51,972 bases of DNA from Methylobacterium sp. Leaf104 (GCF_001422885.1 NZ_LMMZ01000009.1:1-51972); one strand, 5' to 3'. Positions 41,267 through 50,146 are shown, counted from the stretch's first letter. Notes: generated by a model from the sequence alone, not told the origin. Numbers and translations: made by a program.

Positions 41267-41523
41267 TCAGGGCGCTTCCTCCCGGGCCGGCGCCGACCGC
41301 TTCCAGGCGGCGAGCCGCGCCAGGACGTAGGCCGGCACGCGATCGGGCCCCGGCAGCGCATCGAGCCCGGGCAGGTGGACGTTTCGGGAAAATTCGTGGG
41401 CGTGGGGCACGACGTCGTCGGTCCCAGCGAGGCGGTACCGCGTGGTGCCGAACCGGCCGCCGCCGCGAAGGCCGCGCGCACCGGTGACAGGCCGAGGAGG
41501 GCGGCGAGACGCGAGGGACGCAT
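41267..41523 (-). pseudogene. Hypothetical gene with a frameshift in a GCG run
   Basis: An ATG at 41523 opens MRPSRLAALLGLSPVRAAFA, which then continues as nonsense. A shift of frame at the GGCGGCGGC run (about 41455-41465) restores a plausible protein: RFGTTRYRLAGTDDVVPHAH, then LPGLDALPGPDRVPAYVLAR, to a stop at 41267. It is either a pseudogene or a base-calling error in the repeat. The family is not recognised. Confidence 0.5.
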
Positions 41524-41534
41524 GCGGGACGTCC

Positions 41535-42188
41535 CTAGTCCGTGGGTCCTGCGCGGAGCCCGGCCGCTTCCGTCGCGAGGTTGGCGCGGGCGGCCGCCTC
41601 CAAAAGATCGTGGAAGAGATCGGTCTGGTAGAGCCGCGGCCGGGCAAGGAAGCGGTCGAGGACCTGGGCGCGCCCGAGCCGCCACCCCGTTTCGGGAACG
41701 GCGGCGTATTCCCGGCGGATCGCCGCCGCATAGGCCGCGTAGGCGGCGGGTGGCGCACCGAGCACGGCGAGATCGAGGTCGAGGAGAAGCCGGGTCGCCG
41801 GGTCCGCGCTCGGGCCGTGCGCCGCCGTCGCCCGGATCATCGCGGCCGCCGATCGGACGCACGCATCCCCGGAGGCCGGTCCCGCCTCCGCAAGGAGCAG
41901 ATCGGCACTGCGGGCCTCGTTGTCGGCGCGGGCGGTGTCGTAGATGGCGTCGTGGAAGACGATGGCGAGGTCGATGGCGTCGCCGTCGAGACCCGCGAAA
42001 TCGGGATGCGCCCGGACGGAATCGTGCCCCGCGAGCAGTGCCGCGACGTGGGGCCAGCCGTGATAGTGCCGGTCCGCCGCGCCGTATCCCGTGTCGAGGG
42101 CACGCCACGCCGCCGCGCCTGGCGCGGCGATGGCGCGTGTCCACAAGGCGTCGAACCGCGCGTGGAGGGACGCGTCCCCGGCTTCCAT
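41535..42188 (-). CDS. HD-domain metal-dependent phosphohydrolase
   Basis: The 217-residue protein carries HYHGWPHV (41-48) and FHDAIYD with the His79-Asp80 pair. This is the signature of a widespread family of predicted HD hydrolases, sometimes misnamed after a glutamate receptor subunit. Such proteins are thought to act on phosphate esters or nucleotides in the cytoplasm. The specific substrate is unknown. It sits just upstream of the frameshifted gene and after a small secreted protein gene. Confidence 0.8.
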   Translation of the reverse strand: MEAGDASLHARFDALWTRAIAAPGAAAWRALDTGYGAADRHYHGWPHVAALLAGHDSVRAHPDFAGLDGDAIDLAIVFHDAIYDTARADNEARSADLLLAEAGPASGDACVRSAAAMIRATAAHGPSADPATRLLLDLDLAVLGAPPAAYAAYAAAIRREYAAVPETGWRLGRAQVLDRFLARPRLYQTDLFHDLLEAAARANLATEAAGLRAGPTD

Positions 42189-42198
42189 TCCGCCGGCC

Positions 42199-42483
42199 TC
42201 AGTTCAGGCGGTGGCAGGTCGAAGTGGTCTCGGCCGTGCCGCGCATCCCGCCCGCCGTTCTCACCTCGCAGACCACGTATTTGCCGCCCCGCTCCAGGGT
42301 GAAGCTCGGACCGGAGGCGGAGACGATGCGGTGGCCGCCGTTGAGGAGCGCGCTCATCGGCTCCTCCACCGGCACCCAGGTCGTGGCCGGGCGCGGCGGC
42401 GCGGCGGGCGCTTGGGCGAAGGTGGGCCCGGCCGCGAGGACCAGAACGGATAGGACGGCGTTGAGAACGAGGGATCGGCGCAT
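42199..42483 (-). CDS. Small secreted protein, 94 aa
   Basis: A signal peptide (about 1-24, ending TFA|QA) leads to a short mature domain with VEEPMSALLNGGHRIVSAS and two cysteines (VVCEV and STCHRLN). This pattern is common in small Methylobacterium periplasmic proteins. AGGAGGATACC precedes the ATG. Function unknown. It lies 10 bases before the HD gene on the same strand. Confidence 0.7.
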   Translation of the reverse strand: MRRSLVLNAVLSVLVLAAGPTFAQAPAAPPRPATTWVPVEEPMSALLNGGHRIVSASGPSFTLERGGKYVVCEVRTAGGMRGTAETTSTCHRLN

Positions 42484-42537
42484 CGGGTATCCTCCTGATC
42501 GGGGCCTGGCCTCCGGTCCGTTCGAGTGATCCTGGGG

Positions 42538-43149
42538 TCAGGGCGTCACCACGGCGAGGTCGGCCGCCGGCAGCCAGCCGATGACTGGGGCCTTCTCACC
42601 CCGGTAGCGCACGCGGACCCAGGCGTCCCGCGTCTCCAGCACCGCGACGGGATCGAATCGGACGAGGTAGGGCGCCCGCGCCGGAGCCGGGCCGGGTTCC
42701 GGCCGGAAGGCCGTGCGCCTGGCCGTCACCAGGCCGACGCCGATCCAGTCGGCCGAGGGACCCCCCGTGCTCCGCGACAGGGTGTAGGGCGTGCCCACCA
42801 TGGTGCCCGTGGTCATCGCGCACCCCCCGTGATCCTCCGCGAGGGTCAGGCTGGCGCCGTCAGGGGTGAAGACGAGGTCGCCCGGGATGCGCTCCGGCTC
42901 GCCCGGAAACCACGTCTCGACCTTGGCGCGGCCACCCGCGACGGTCCCGCGCAGGAGGAAGAGGCAGCTGAATTGCGGCGCGCCGGCATCGGCCGCCCCC
43001 CGCTGCTCGGCGAAGACCCCCGCCACCGCATCCCCGGAGACCGCTAGGGCCAGACTGTCGTAGCTGCCGGACCGCGCCACCGGTTCGGCCGCCGCTCCGC
43101 CCGCGGCCAGCAGGACGGCGATGCCGAGGGCCGTCCCCCGAACCGTCAG
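42538..43149 (-). CDS. Secreted protein, probably SH3-like, with likely CTG start
   Basis: From GTG 43080 the frame gives 180 residues without a signal peptide. The open frame extends upstream to a CTG at 43149, giving LTVRGTALGIAVLLAAGGAA as an excellent signal peptide. No ATG, GTG or TTG occurs in this extension, and the CTG overlaps the stop of the upstream gene (CTGA). The C-terminal part (APYLVRFDPVAVLETRDAWV, then IGWLPAADLAVV) resembles a bacterial SH3 domain. I infer a rare CTG start with translational coupling. Confidence 0.55.
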   Translation of the reverse strand: MTVRGTALGIAVLLAAGGAAAEPVARSGSYDSLALAVSGDAVAGVFAEQRGAADAGAPQFSCLFLLRGTVAGGRAKVETWFPGEPERIPGDLVFTPDGASLTLAEDHGGCAMTTGTMVGTPYTLSRSTGGPSADWIGVGLVTARRTAFRPEPGPAPARAPYLVRFDPVAVLETRDAWVRVRYRGEKAPVIGWLPAADLAVVTP

Positions 43150-43643
43150 AGGCCCTTCTCCAGCACCTTCACCACGGCCTCGACCCGGTCCTTGAAGTCG
43201 GCGACGTTGGCGAACGGCCGCCAGTTCACGTCGAGGACCCCGCCGGTGAACGTGAGGCCATTGGGGTAGTTCGAGGCGGGAGCGGTCTTCTCGTCGAAGC
43301 GGACGCGGATGGTCTTGAGCTTCTGGGCCAGGGCCTCGCGGCCCATGGTGTCCTTGGCCACCTCCTTCAGACCGGCGGCGATGGGCTCGAAGATGGTCTT
43401 CTCGAAGAAGCCCGGGTCCGAATAATACTTCGCGTCACCTGGAATCGTGAGTTGGTCCCACGCCACCTCCACCGGCACGGGAAAGCCCGCCGCCTCCTGG
43501 ATCGCCTTCTCGAGGGCGGGGTAGCGGTCCTGGCGGTAGGCCGCGATCGCCCGGCGCTCGGCGAGGCCGATGGTCGGCTCGGCCCGCGCGGGGACGGACA
43601 GCACCATCAGGACGGTGGCGAGGGCGTGGCGGCGTGAGATCAT
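43146..43643 (-). CDS. Secreted hypothetical protein, 165 aa
   Basis: The protein starts MISRRHALATVLMVLSVPARA, a signal peptide with an arginine pair. The mature part contains RYPALEKAIQEAAGFPVPVE and WDQLTIPGDAKYYSDPGFFE. No cofactor or catalytic motif is recognised. Its TGA overlaps the putative CTG start of the following gene. Homologues that I vaguely recall are uncharacterised periplasmic proteins. Confidence 0.7.
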   Translation of the reverse strand: MISRRHALATVLMVLSVPARAEPTIGLAERRAIAAYRQDRYPALEKAIQEAAGFPVPVEVAWDQLTIPGDAKYYSDPGFFEKTIFEPIAAGLKEVAKDTMGREALAQKLKTIRVRFDEKTAPASNYPNGLTFTGGVLDVNWRPFANVADFKDRVEAVVKVLEKGL

Positions 43644-43786
43644 GCGGTGGTTCCTCGAATGCGGCTGCCCCGGATGCGGGCTTGGCGTGACGGTTCGATG
43701 ACGGGAGGGGCTCACGGGATCGGCGGCTCCACCGCCGTCCGATCGTCCGCTATGGGGGACGACGCCGGCCGGAAGGGCGGAGTGCC

Positions 43787-44037
43787 ATGCGGACCGTTCT
43801 CGCCACGCGGCTTGCCACCCCACTCGTCGTCCCGCCGGCCGTCCGGGCCGAGCCAACGCTGCCCGACGACGTCCAAGCCTACGTGAGGCGGCTGCGGGAC
43901 TGCAACCATTGGGCGGGGAAGAGGCCACGGACTCGGCGCGCGGCCGGGCCATGGCGGCGGAGCGCCGGCGCTGCGATGCCGCCGAAGCGGACGGGCGAGC
44001 CCTGAAATGGTGCCACCGACGCGATCCGGCGCCCCTG
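43787..44037 (+). pseudogene. Frameshifted small secreted protein gene
   Basis: The frame starts MRTVLATRLATPLVVPPAVR and runs to RLRDCNHWAG. It then goes out of frame in a GGGG run (about 43916-43919). The +1 frame continues EEATDSARGRAMAAERRRCDAAEADGR, giving the CNHWAGEE-type core known from small secreted proteins of this group. A one-base indel therefore splits the gene. The true 3' end is not clear. It is either a pseudogene or a sequencing error. Confidence 0.5.
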
Positions 44038-44564
44038 AAGCCATCAACCGGGCCGCCGATGCGGGAGATCGTGCGGCGTCCCGAGGCGGGCGATCCGGTT
44101 CGCCGCCGCGTCCGACGTGCGGCACGTCCCGCTTTTCGGGCTGCTTCCAGCCCTTGGCCTCGCCCCGGCCTTCCTGCTTTTTCCCCTCCTGCCCGCCGAA
44201 CCGGGATCCGACCCTCCGGCCTATCGACCTCTGCCTCGGCACGGCCCTCGACGGTGGCCTCGCCGGCACCGTGGAGGGCGCGACGCCCACCCTCGAACGG
44301 TGACCAGGATCGTGGTGGAGCAGTTTTCTGGGTCAGAATCACCTTCCGCGAGCCACGCGAGGTGGTCCAGAATGCGTTTGCCGCTTACCGCAACCAACCC
44401 GTCATCCTTGATGGCCGCGATGGCCGCGATGGCCGCGATGGCCGAGATGGGCGCTGCGGTCAGCGGCATCCCCATCGTCTGCCGGTGATCGACGTGCAGA
44501 CATTCAGCGAAAATCTTTTTGACCCAATGTGCTTGAGCGCACACCATTCGGACCAACGACGAAT
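44038..44564. other. Gene-poor stretch before the TetR gene
   Basis: Frames here are fragments without family features. A minus-strand piece (KDDGLVAVSGKRILDHLAWL) may be a remnant of something but cannot be placed. The base composition turns AT-richer from about 44480, which continues through the TetR gene. The region contains the 9-base tandem repeat at 44410-44454. Confidence 0.35.
44410..44454. repeat. 9-base tandem repeat
   Basis: Three perfect copies of GATGGCCGC (44410-44436) are followed by two degenerate copies (GATGGCCGA, GATGGGCGC). Because the unit is a multiple of three, copy-number change would not shift any reading frame that crosses it. No intact gene uses it. Confidence 0.8.
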
Positions 44565-44580
44565 GAGCGACTGGTCGCTC
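44565..44580. promoter_or_regulatory. Palindromic operator of the TetR-family regulator
   Basis: GAGCGAC-TG-GTCGCTC is a perfect 7+2+7 inverted repeat ending 33 bases before the TetR-type start codon. It has the form typical of TetR/AcrR operators. Its location between the likely promoter and the GGAGGAGG ribosome binding site suggests autorepression. Confidence 0.65.
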
Positions 44581-44613
44581 TCTTAAAAACTGATATGAAG
44601 GACGGAGGAGGCG

Positions 44614-45180
44614 ATGGCTCGGCCGAGAAGCGATGATCGTCGAAGTGCAATTCTCTCTGCAGCGATCCGTGTGGTCGCTGCGCATGGACTTGAGGCCTCG
44701 ACGGCAGCGATCGCGAGGGAGGCCGGAATCTCTAACGGCTCTTTGTTCACATATTTCGACACGAAGGCCGCTTTACTCAATCAGGTCTATATAGAGCTGA
44801 AAGAGGAAATGGCGGCAGCTTCCTATAAAGGTCTATGCGCTGACGGCGAGCCCATGGAGCAAATGCGGCAGCTCTGGTCACAGCGACTGCACTGGGCTTT
44901 CTCGTCTCCTGAAAAACACAGAGTGCTCGCGTATCTCATCGTATCCAATGAAGTTACGCCAGAAAGCCGAGAGATCGGGCAATTGGCGATGGCCGGTATC
45001 ACCCAAATGTTGGAGCGGACTCATCGGCAAGGTCCGATGCGCGCTACGTCAATGTCTTTCGTCACGAGCGTTATTATTGCTGTCGCCAATGCGACAGTTG
45101 ATTTCATGATCCAAGACCCAGCCAACGCCGACAGACATTGCGCGGCGGGATTTGACGCGATTTGGAGGGCTGTCAGCTAG
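44614..45180 (+). CDS. TetR-family transcriptional regulator
   Basis: The 188-residue protein has the family's N-terminal helix-turn-helix (about 10-56, AIAREAGISNGSLFTYFDTK) and an all-helical C-terminal ligand-binding region. GGAGGAGG lies six bases before the ATG and a perfect palindrome lies just upstream. Codon use is AT-richer than in the neighbours, suggesting acquisition. The downstream lipoprotein gene (45328) is on the same strand and may be under its control. The inducer is unknown. Confidence 0.85.
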   Translation: MARPRSDDRRSAILSAAIRVVAAHGLEASTAAIAREAGISNGSLFTYFDTKAALLNQVYIELKEEMAAASYKGLCADGEPMEQMRQLWSQRLHWAFSSPEKHRVLAYLIVSNEVTPESREIGQLAMAGITQMLERTHRQGPMRATSMSFVTSVIIAVANATVDFMIQDPANADRHCAAGFDAIWRAVS

Positions 45181-45327
45181 GGCAGTATTGAAATTATTCC
45201 CGATGTATTTCTGACTAAAAATAAGAAGATTATTGCTTGCCGATAATTGATCCAATGCGTGGCCATCCGTAATCGGCTGCGCTTACCCAGCTCCGTCGTG
45301 CGGAACGGCTCAGATCGAGGCAACAGA

Positions 45328-46221
45328 ATGAACTCTTGCAACCTTCCATCTTCTGCGCGTCGGGTATGTGCGAACCGCCTCGGTTCGGCGAGGCTCGCAC
45401 ACATTCTCGGTATCGTGGCGCCGCTGTTCCTGAGTGCTGGCTGCGTAACGGCGGCCACGGAAGAAACAAACTCCGTGAGAACCGACGGTTTGGTGCGCTC
45501 GGACGGCCTGCTGACGAAATCTCTGCTCAACGTGAGCAGGGAGACCGTCCTCTCCGCACGCACGGTTCGCATCGTGCCAACCCAGTTCTCGTCGACCATC
45601 GGGGACACCGGCATGGGGACCGGCCAGCACGCCCTCGTGGCAAACGCCGTCGATCGGGCTCTGTGTATGGCTCTTGGTGAACGCCTGCAGATTGTCGCGG
45701 GCGACGGTGCCGACATCACCGTGCGCGCGACCGTGACCCGCGCGACGCCGACAAACACGGCTGCGGCCGGTCTTTCTCAAGCGGCCTCCCTGGCCGTTCC
45801 GCTCCTGCTCCCGGGCACACCCGTGTATGTGCCACGGCTGCCGATTGGCTTGGGCAGCCTGTCCGTTCAGGCGGACGCACGGGACCGGCGCGGGCGACGG
45901 GCAGCCGCTATGATGTGGGAGCGCACTGCGGACATCATCACGAGCTCGCCACGCGTCTCAACCGACGGTGATGCCTACGACCTCGCTGGCATCTTTGGCG
46001 CGGACTTCGCGAGCCTACTCGTAACAGGTGAGAGTCCTTTCAACGGAGAGCCTCGGCTGCCATTCAAGGAAATGGCGCATGCGCTTGGCATTGGCCCGGG
46101 CGTCGAGGCGTGCCGGGCTTACGGATCACCGCCGGGATTGAAGGGTCTGGCCGGCCGTAGGATCGGGCTCCCGCCGGACTGGACGGACCAAGGGGCCCCC
46201 ATCCCGGGCAACGCATTGTAA
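45328..46221 (+). CDS. DUF3313-like lipoprotein
   Basis: The 297-residue protein has a lipoprotein signal whose lipobox LSAGC ends at Cys39. The mature part contains TVRIVPTQFSSTI and a central GDGADITVRATVTRATPTNT, a layout that I associate with DUF3313 outer-membrane lipoproteins. The N-region before the hydrophobic segment is unusually long (about 25 residues), so a later start is possible but no better ATG exists. It follows the TetR gene by 147 bases. Function unknown. Confidence 0.65.
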   Translation: MNSCNLPSSARRVCANRLGSARLAHILGIVAPLFLSAGCVTAATEETNSVRTDGLVRSDGLLTKSLLNVSRETVLSARTVRIVPTQFSSTIGDTGMGTGQHALVANAVDRALCMALGERLQIVAGDGADITVRATVTRATPTNTAAAGLSQAASLAVPLLLPGTPVYVPRLPIGLGSLSVQADARDRRGRRAAAMMWERTADIITSSPRVSTDGDAYDLAGIFGADFASLLVTGESPFNGEPRLPFKEMAHALGIGPGVEACRAYGSPPGLKGLAGRRIGLPPDWTDQGAPIPGNAL

Positions 46222-46550
46222 AAGTGTCCCTCGGCATGGCGCGCCAGGGTTCATCACGCGTCATTCTTCGATGTTCCGCGGTGAATGCCTACCCGTTCGC
46301 CCCGTGCGCGTTCAGCGGCATGGAGGCGAAGGCGCTCGAAAGCCTCAGCGCCCTCGACGAGGCGCGGAACCGGCCGCGCCTATGCACTGACCCTGTGTCC
46401 GCGCCTCGCCTCGGACACGCAGCGAAACGACCCCTCGTTTGCCGCGCGTGTGAAGCAAGTCCTGTTCACGCCCGTCGAAGCCCGAGCCGGGCGCATCCGC
46501 CACCGCCGAGCGATCAGCTCTTCCTCTCCTTCGGAACGAACAGGACTGCG
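46222..46550. other. Intergenic region, no convincing gene
   Basis: These 329 bases hold only low-quality open frames without start signals or domains. They should contain the promoter for the Cys-rich secreted protein gene at 46551. I see nothing else in it. Confidence 0.4.
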
Positions 46551-46826
46551 ATGTTCTCCACGCCCCTTCTCACGCTCGGCGTTGCCGCGACCAGTGCCCT
46601 CGTCGTCGCCCTCAGCGGCAAGGCCTCGGCCCAGAATGCCGACGAGATGGCCGCGATCCGGGCCAATTGCCGGATGGACTACCTGCGGTTCTGCGCCGGC
46701 ATGAGCCCCGGCGGTCCCGAGGTGCGCGCCTGCTTCCAGCGCAACCGCGCCAACCTGTCCGACGGCTGCTCGGCGAGCATCGGCGACTACGAGGCGCGGC
46801 AGGCGAACACGCCACCCTCACGCTGA
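46551..46826 (+). CDS. Small secreted Cys-rich protein
   Basis: The 91-residue protein has a signal peptide (about 1-27, ending ASA|QN) and a four-cysteine core (CRMDYLRFCAG, ACFQ, GCSA). The spacing matches that of the 14457-14702 protein, so the two are paralogues. The ATG at 46551 fits the signal peptide; upstream in-frame starts add unlikely sequence. Function unknown. It lies 89 bases before the CYP102 gene. Confidence 0.75.
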   Translation: MFSTPLLTLGVAATSALVVALSGKASAQNADEMAAIRANCRMDYLRFCAGMSPGGPEVRACFQRNRANLSDGCSASIGDYEARQANTPPSR

Positions 46827-46915
46827 CCGATCCTGCCTGGCTGGACTGACGCGCCCGTCGGGTCGCCTCCCCCCGCTCACCTCACGCTTTGCACGAAGCC
46901 GCAAGGAGCGTCCTC

Positions 46916-49900
46916 ATGACCAGCACCGCGACCATCCCGCAGCCCCGCCCCCTGCCCGTCATCGGCAACCTGCCGGACATCGACGCGAAGGCGCCCGTCC
47001 AGAGCTTGATGCGCCTCGCTCGGGCGCACGGGCCGATCTATCGGTTGTCGCTCGGCGGGCGGACCCTCACCCTCGTCAGTTCGCACGACCTGGTGAACGA
47101 GGTCTGCGACGAGGCTCGCTTCGGGAAGAAACTCAGCCGTGCCCTGGAGATGGTCCGCGACTTCGCCGGCGACGGCCTGTTCACCGCCCGCAGCGACGAG
47201 CCGAACTGGGCCAAGGCGCACCGCCTGCTGATGCCGGCCTTCGGACCGCTCGGCATCCGCTCGATGTTCGACAAGATGGAGGACATCGCCGATCAGATGC
47301 TGCTGCGCTGGGAGCGGTTCGGTCCCGAAGCCGCCATCGATGTCGCCGACAACATGACGCGGCTCACCCTCGACACCATCGCGCTCTGCGCCTTCGACTA
47401 CCGCTTCAACAGCTTCTACCAGAACGAGATGCACCCCTTCGTCGCCGCCATGGTGGGGGCGTTGGACGAAGCCGGCTCGCGGGCTCGCCGGCCCGATGTG
47501 GCGACGAACCTGCTGCTGCGCACCAAGCGCCGCTACGAGGCCGACGTCGCGCTGATGAGCCGGGTCGCCGACACCTTGATCGCCGAGCGCAGGCGCGACC
47601 CGGACGCCGCCTCGCGCCACGACCTCCTGAACCTGATGCTGGAGGGACGCGACCCGGAGACCGGCGAGGGGCTCTCGGACGAAAACATCCGCTACCAGAT
47701 GGTGACCTTCCTGATCGCGGGGCACGAGACCACGAGCGGCCTGCTCTCGTTCGCCCTCTATTTTCTGCTCAGGAACCCGACCGTGCTTGCCCGGGCCCGC
47801 GATCTCGTCGACGAGGTGCTCGGGGACGAGCGCCCTCAAGTCGAGGACCTGACCAAGCTGCGCTACGTCGAGCAGGTCCTTCAGGAGACGCTGCGCCTGT
47901 GGCCGACCGCCCCGGCCTTCGCGGTCGCGCCCAAGGAGCCGACGGTGATCGGCGGCCGCTATCCGGTCGGGACCGAAGACACCCTGCTGGTCCTGATCCC
48001 GACCCTGCACCGCGATCCGAAGGTCTGGGACGATCCGGAGGCGTTCCGGCCCGAGCGGTTCGCCCCCGAGGTCGCCGAGAATTTGCCGCCGAACGCCTGG
48101 AAGCCGTTCGGAAACGGCATGCGCTCCTGCATCGGCCGCGGCTTCGCACTCCAGGAGGCGCAGCTCGTGCTCTCCATGATCCTGCAGCGCTTCGACCTGA
48201 CCATGGCCGACCCGGGCTACAAGCTGGAGATCGCCGAGACCCTGACGCTGAAGCCGCACGGGTTCCGCGTTCTCGCCCGTCGGCGCGGCGAGGTCGCCGC
48301 CCGCCCGCGCAGCGCCGTACCCTCGGCTCCGCAGCGCAGCCTCGCCCCCAAGGTCGGAAACGGTCCCGCACCGGAGGCGACGACACCGCTCCTCGTGCTC
48401 TACGGCAGCAACACCGGCTCCTGCGAGGCCTTCGCCGGGCGCATCGCCGATGAGGCGAGCGGCCACGGCTACGCCGCGAGCGCCGCGCCGCTGGACGACT
48501 ACGTCGAGCGCCTGCCGACCGACGGCGCGATCGTCGTCGTCACCGCCTCCTACGAGGGCCACCCGCCCGACAACGCCCGGCGCTTCCTGGCCTGGATCGA
48601 GGACCTTGGTCCTGGCGCTCTCGAGGGCGTGCGGTTCGCCGTGTTCGGCTGCGGCAACCGGCAATGGGCGCGGACTTACCAGGCCATCCCCAAGCGCACC
48701 GACGCGGCGCTGGAGAAGGCCGGCGCGACCCGCTTCCGGGACCGCGGCGAGACCGACGCCGACGGCGACTTCTTCGGCGGTTTCGACGAGTGGTACGCCG
48801 GGCTCTGGCAGGATCTCGGCCGAGCGCTCGGCAAGGAGGCGGGCGACCCGTCCGCGGCGAGCCTCGACGTCGAGATCGTCCGCTCGGGCCGCGAGACCGC
48901 GCTGCGCCTGACCGATCTCGACCAGGGCCGCGTCCTGGAGAACCGCGAACTCGTCGACATGAGTTCGCCGCTCGGTCGCTCGAAGCGCCACATCGAGATC
49001 GCGCTGCCCGAGGGCATGAACTACCGAACCGGGGACTACCTCACCGTCCTGCCGCGCAACCCGCGCCCGGACGTCGAGCGCGCCCTGCGCCGCTTCGGCC
49101 TCGCCGGGGACACGCAGGTCGTCATCCACAAGGGGGCCGAAGCGTCCTCGGCCCTGCCGGACAACCATCCGGTCTCCATCGCCGAGGTGCTGGAGGATTA
49201 CGTCGAACTCGGCCAGCCGGCCACACGGGCGCAGGTCGGGCAACTCGCCGGGGCCACGCGCTGCCCGCCGGACCGGACGGCCCTCGAGGCCCTCGCGCAG
49301 CCGGAAACCTATGCCGCCGAGGTGCTGGCCAGGCGCGTCAGCGTGCTCGACCTGCTGGAGCGCTTCCCGGCCTGCGACTTCACGCTCGGGGCGTTCCTCG
49401 CGACGCTGCCGCCGATGCGGGCGCGGCAATACTCGATCTCGTCCTCGCCCCTGCGCGACCCGGGACAATGCTCGCTCACGGTGTCGGTCCTCGATGCGCC
49501 GGCGCTGGCCGGCGGCCGCCGGCACCTTGGGGTCGCGTCGACGTACCTTGCGGGGTTGCAGGAGGGGGCACGCCTCTCGGTAGCGGTGCGGCCCTCGCAA
49601 GCCGCCTTCCACCCGCCGCAGGACCCATCCGTACCGATCGTCATGATCTGCGCCGGCAGCGGCATCGCCCCGTTCCACGGCTTCCTGCAGGAGCGGGCAC
49701 TCCAGAAGACCAACGGTCGCGAGGTCGGGCCGGCACTGCTCTTCCTCGGCGTCACCCACCCGGAGGTGGACTACCTCTATCGGGACGAACTGGCCGCCTG
49801 GGAGAAGGAGGGCGTCGTCTCGGTCCGCCCGACTTTCTCGAAGGCCCCCGAGGGCGAGGTGACGTACGTCCAGCACCGGGTCTGGCAGGACCGGGCCGAC

Positions 49901-50092
49901 GTCGCCGACCTGTTCCGCAGGGGCGCGACGGTGTTCGTCTGCGGTGACGGCGAGCGCATGGCCCCTGCCGTGCGGGAGACCTGCGTGCGCATCTACCGGG
50001 AGGCCAAGGGCGTGACGCAGGAGGCGGCCGAGGCCTGGGCCGAGGAGGTCGAGCGCGAGACCGGCCGTTACGTCGCGGATCTCTTCGCGTGA
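46916..50092 (+). CDS. Self-sufficient cytochrome P450/reductase fusion (CYP102, P450-BM3-like)
   Basis: The 1058-residue protein aligns end to end with Bacillus P450-BM3. The P450 domain has AGHETT (268-273), ETLR, and the haem loop FGNGMRSCIGRGFA with ligand Cys405. The FMN domain starts with YGSNTGSCEAFA (from 496), the FAD site is RQYSISSSP (837-845), and the NADPH-site loop is CAGSGIAPF (912-920). BM3 hydroxylates medium- to long-chain fatty acids near the omega end. The Arg47 equivalent is kept (Arg49) but Tyr51 is Leu53. In the cofactor pocket, BM3 Arg966, Lys972 and Trp1046 correspond to Lys976, Val982 and Phe1057. AAGGAG precedes the ATG. Confidence 0.95.
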   Translation: MTSTATIPQPRPLPVIGNLPDIDAKAPVQSLMRLARAHGPIYRLSLGGRTLTLVSSHDLVNEVCDEARFGKKLSRALEMVRDFAGDGLFTARSDEPNWAKAHRLLMPAFGPLGIRSMFDKMEDIADQMLLRWERFGPEAAIDVADNMTRLTLDTIALCAFDYRFNSFYQNEMHPFVAAMVGALDEAGSRARRPDVATNLLLRTKRRYEADVALMSRVADTLIAERRRDPDAASRHDLLNLMLEGRDPETGEGLSDENIRYQMVTFLIAGHETTSGLLSFALYFLLRNPTVLARARDLVDEVLGDERPQVEDLTKLRYVEQVLQETLRLWPTAPAFAVAPKEPTVIGGRYPVGTEDTLLVLIPTLHRDPKVWDDPEAFRPERFAPEVAENLPPNAWKPFGNGMRSCIGRGFALQEAQLVLSMILQRFDLTMADPGYKLEIAETLTLKPHGFRVLARRRGEVAARPRSAVPSAPQRSLAPKVGNGPAPEATTPLLVLYGSNTGSCEAFAGRIADEASGHGYAASAAPLDDYVERLPTDGAIVVVTASYEGHPPDNARRFLAWIEDLGPGALEGVRFAVFGCGNRQWARTYQAIPKRTDAALEKAGATRFRDRGETDADGDFFGGFDEWYAGLWQDLGRALGKEAGDPSAASLDVEIVRSGRETALRLTDLDQGRVLENRELVDMSSPLGRSKRHIEIALPEGMNYRTGDYLTVLPRNPRPDVERALRRFGLAGDTQVVIHKGAEASSALPDNHPVSIAEVLEDYVELGQPATRAQVGQLAGATRCPPDRTALEALAQPETYAAEVLARRVSVLDLLERFPACDFTLGAFLATLPPMRARQYSISSSPLRDPGQCSLTVSVLDAPALAGGRRHLGVASTYLAGLQEGARLSVAVRPSQAAFHPPQDPSVPIVMICAGSGIAPFHGFLQERALQKTNGREVGPALLFLGVTHPEVDYLYRDELAAWEKEGVVSVRPTFSKAPEGEVTYVQHRVWQDRADVADLFRRGATVFVCGDGERMAPAVRETCVRIYREAKGVTQEAAEAWAEEVERETGRYVADLFA

Positions 50093-50146
50093 GCTTTGCG
50101 AACGCCAGGACCACGTCCTGCGCTCCTCGGCGAGCTCCCGGCCGGC

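Noticed and set aside
40855..42144. One 429-residue minus-strand protein
   Set aside because: Its N-terminal half is the out-of-frame shadow of the HD hydrolase gene and its middle crosses the frameshifted gene. Only the last part is kept as a separate gene.
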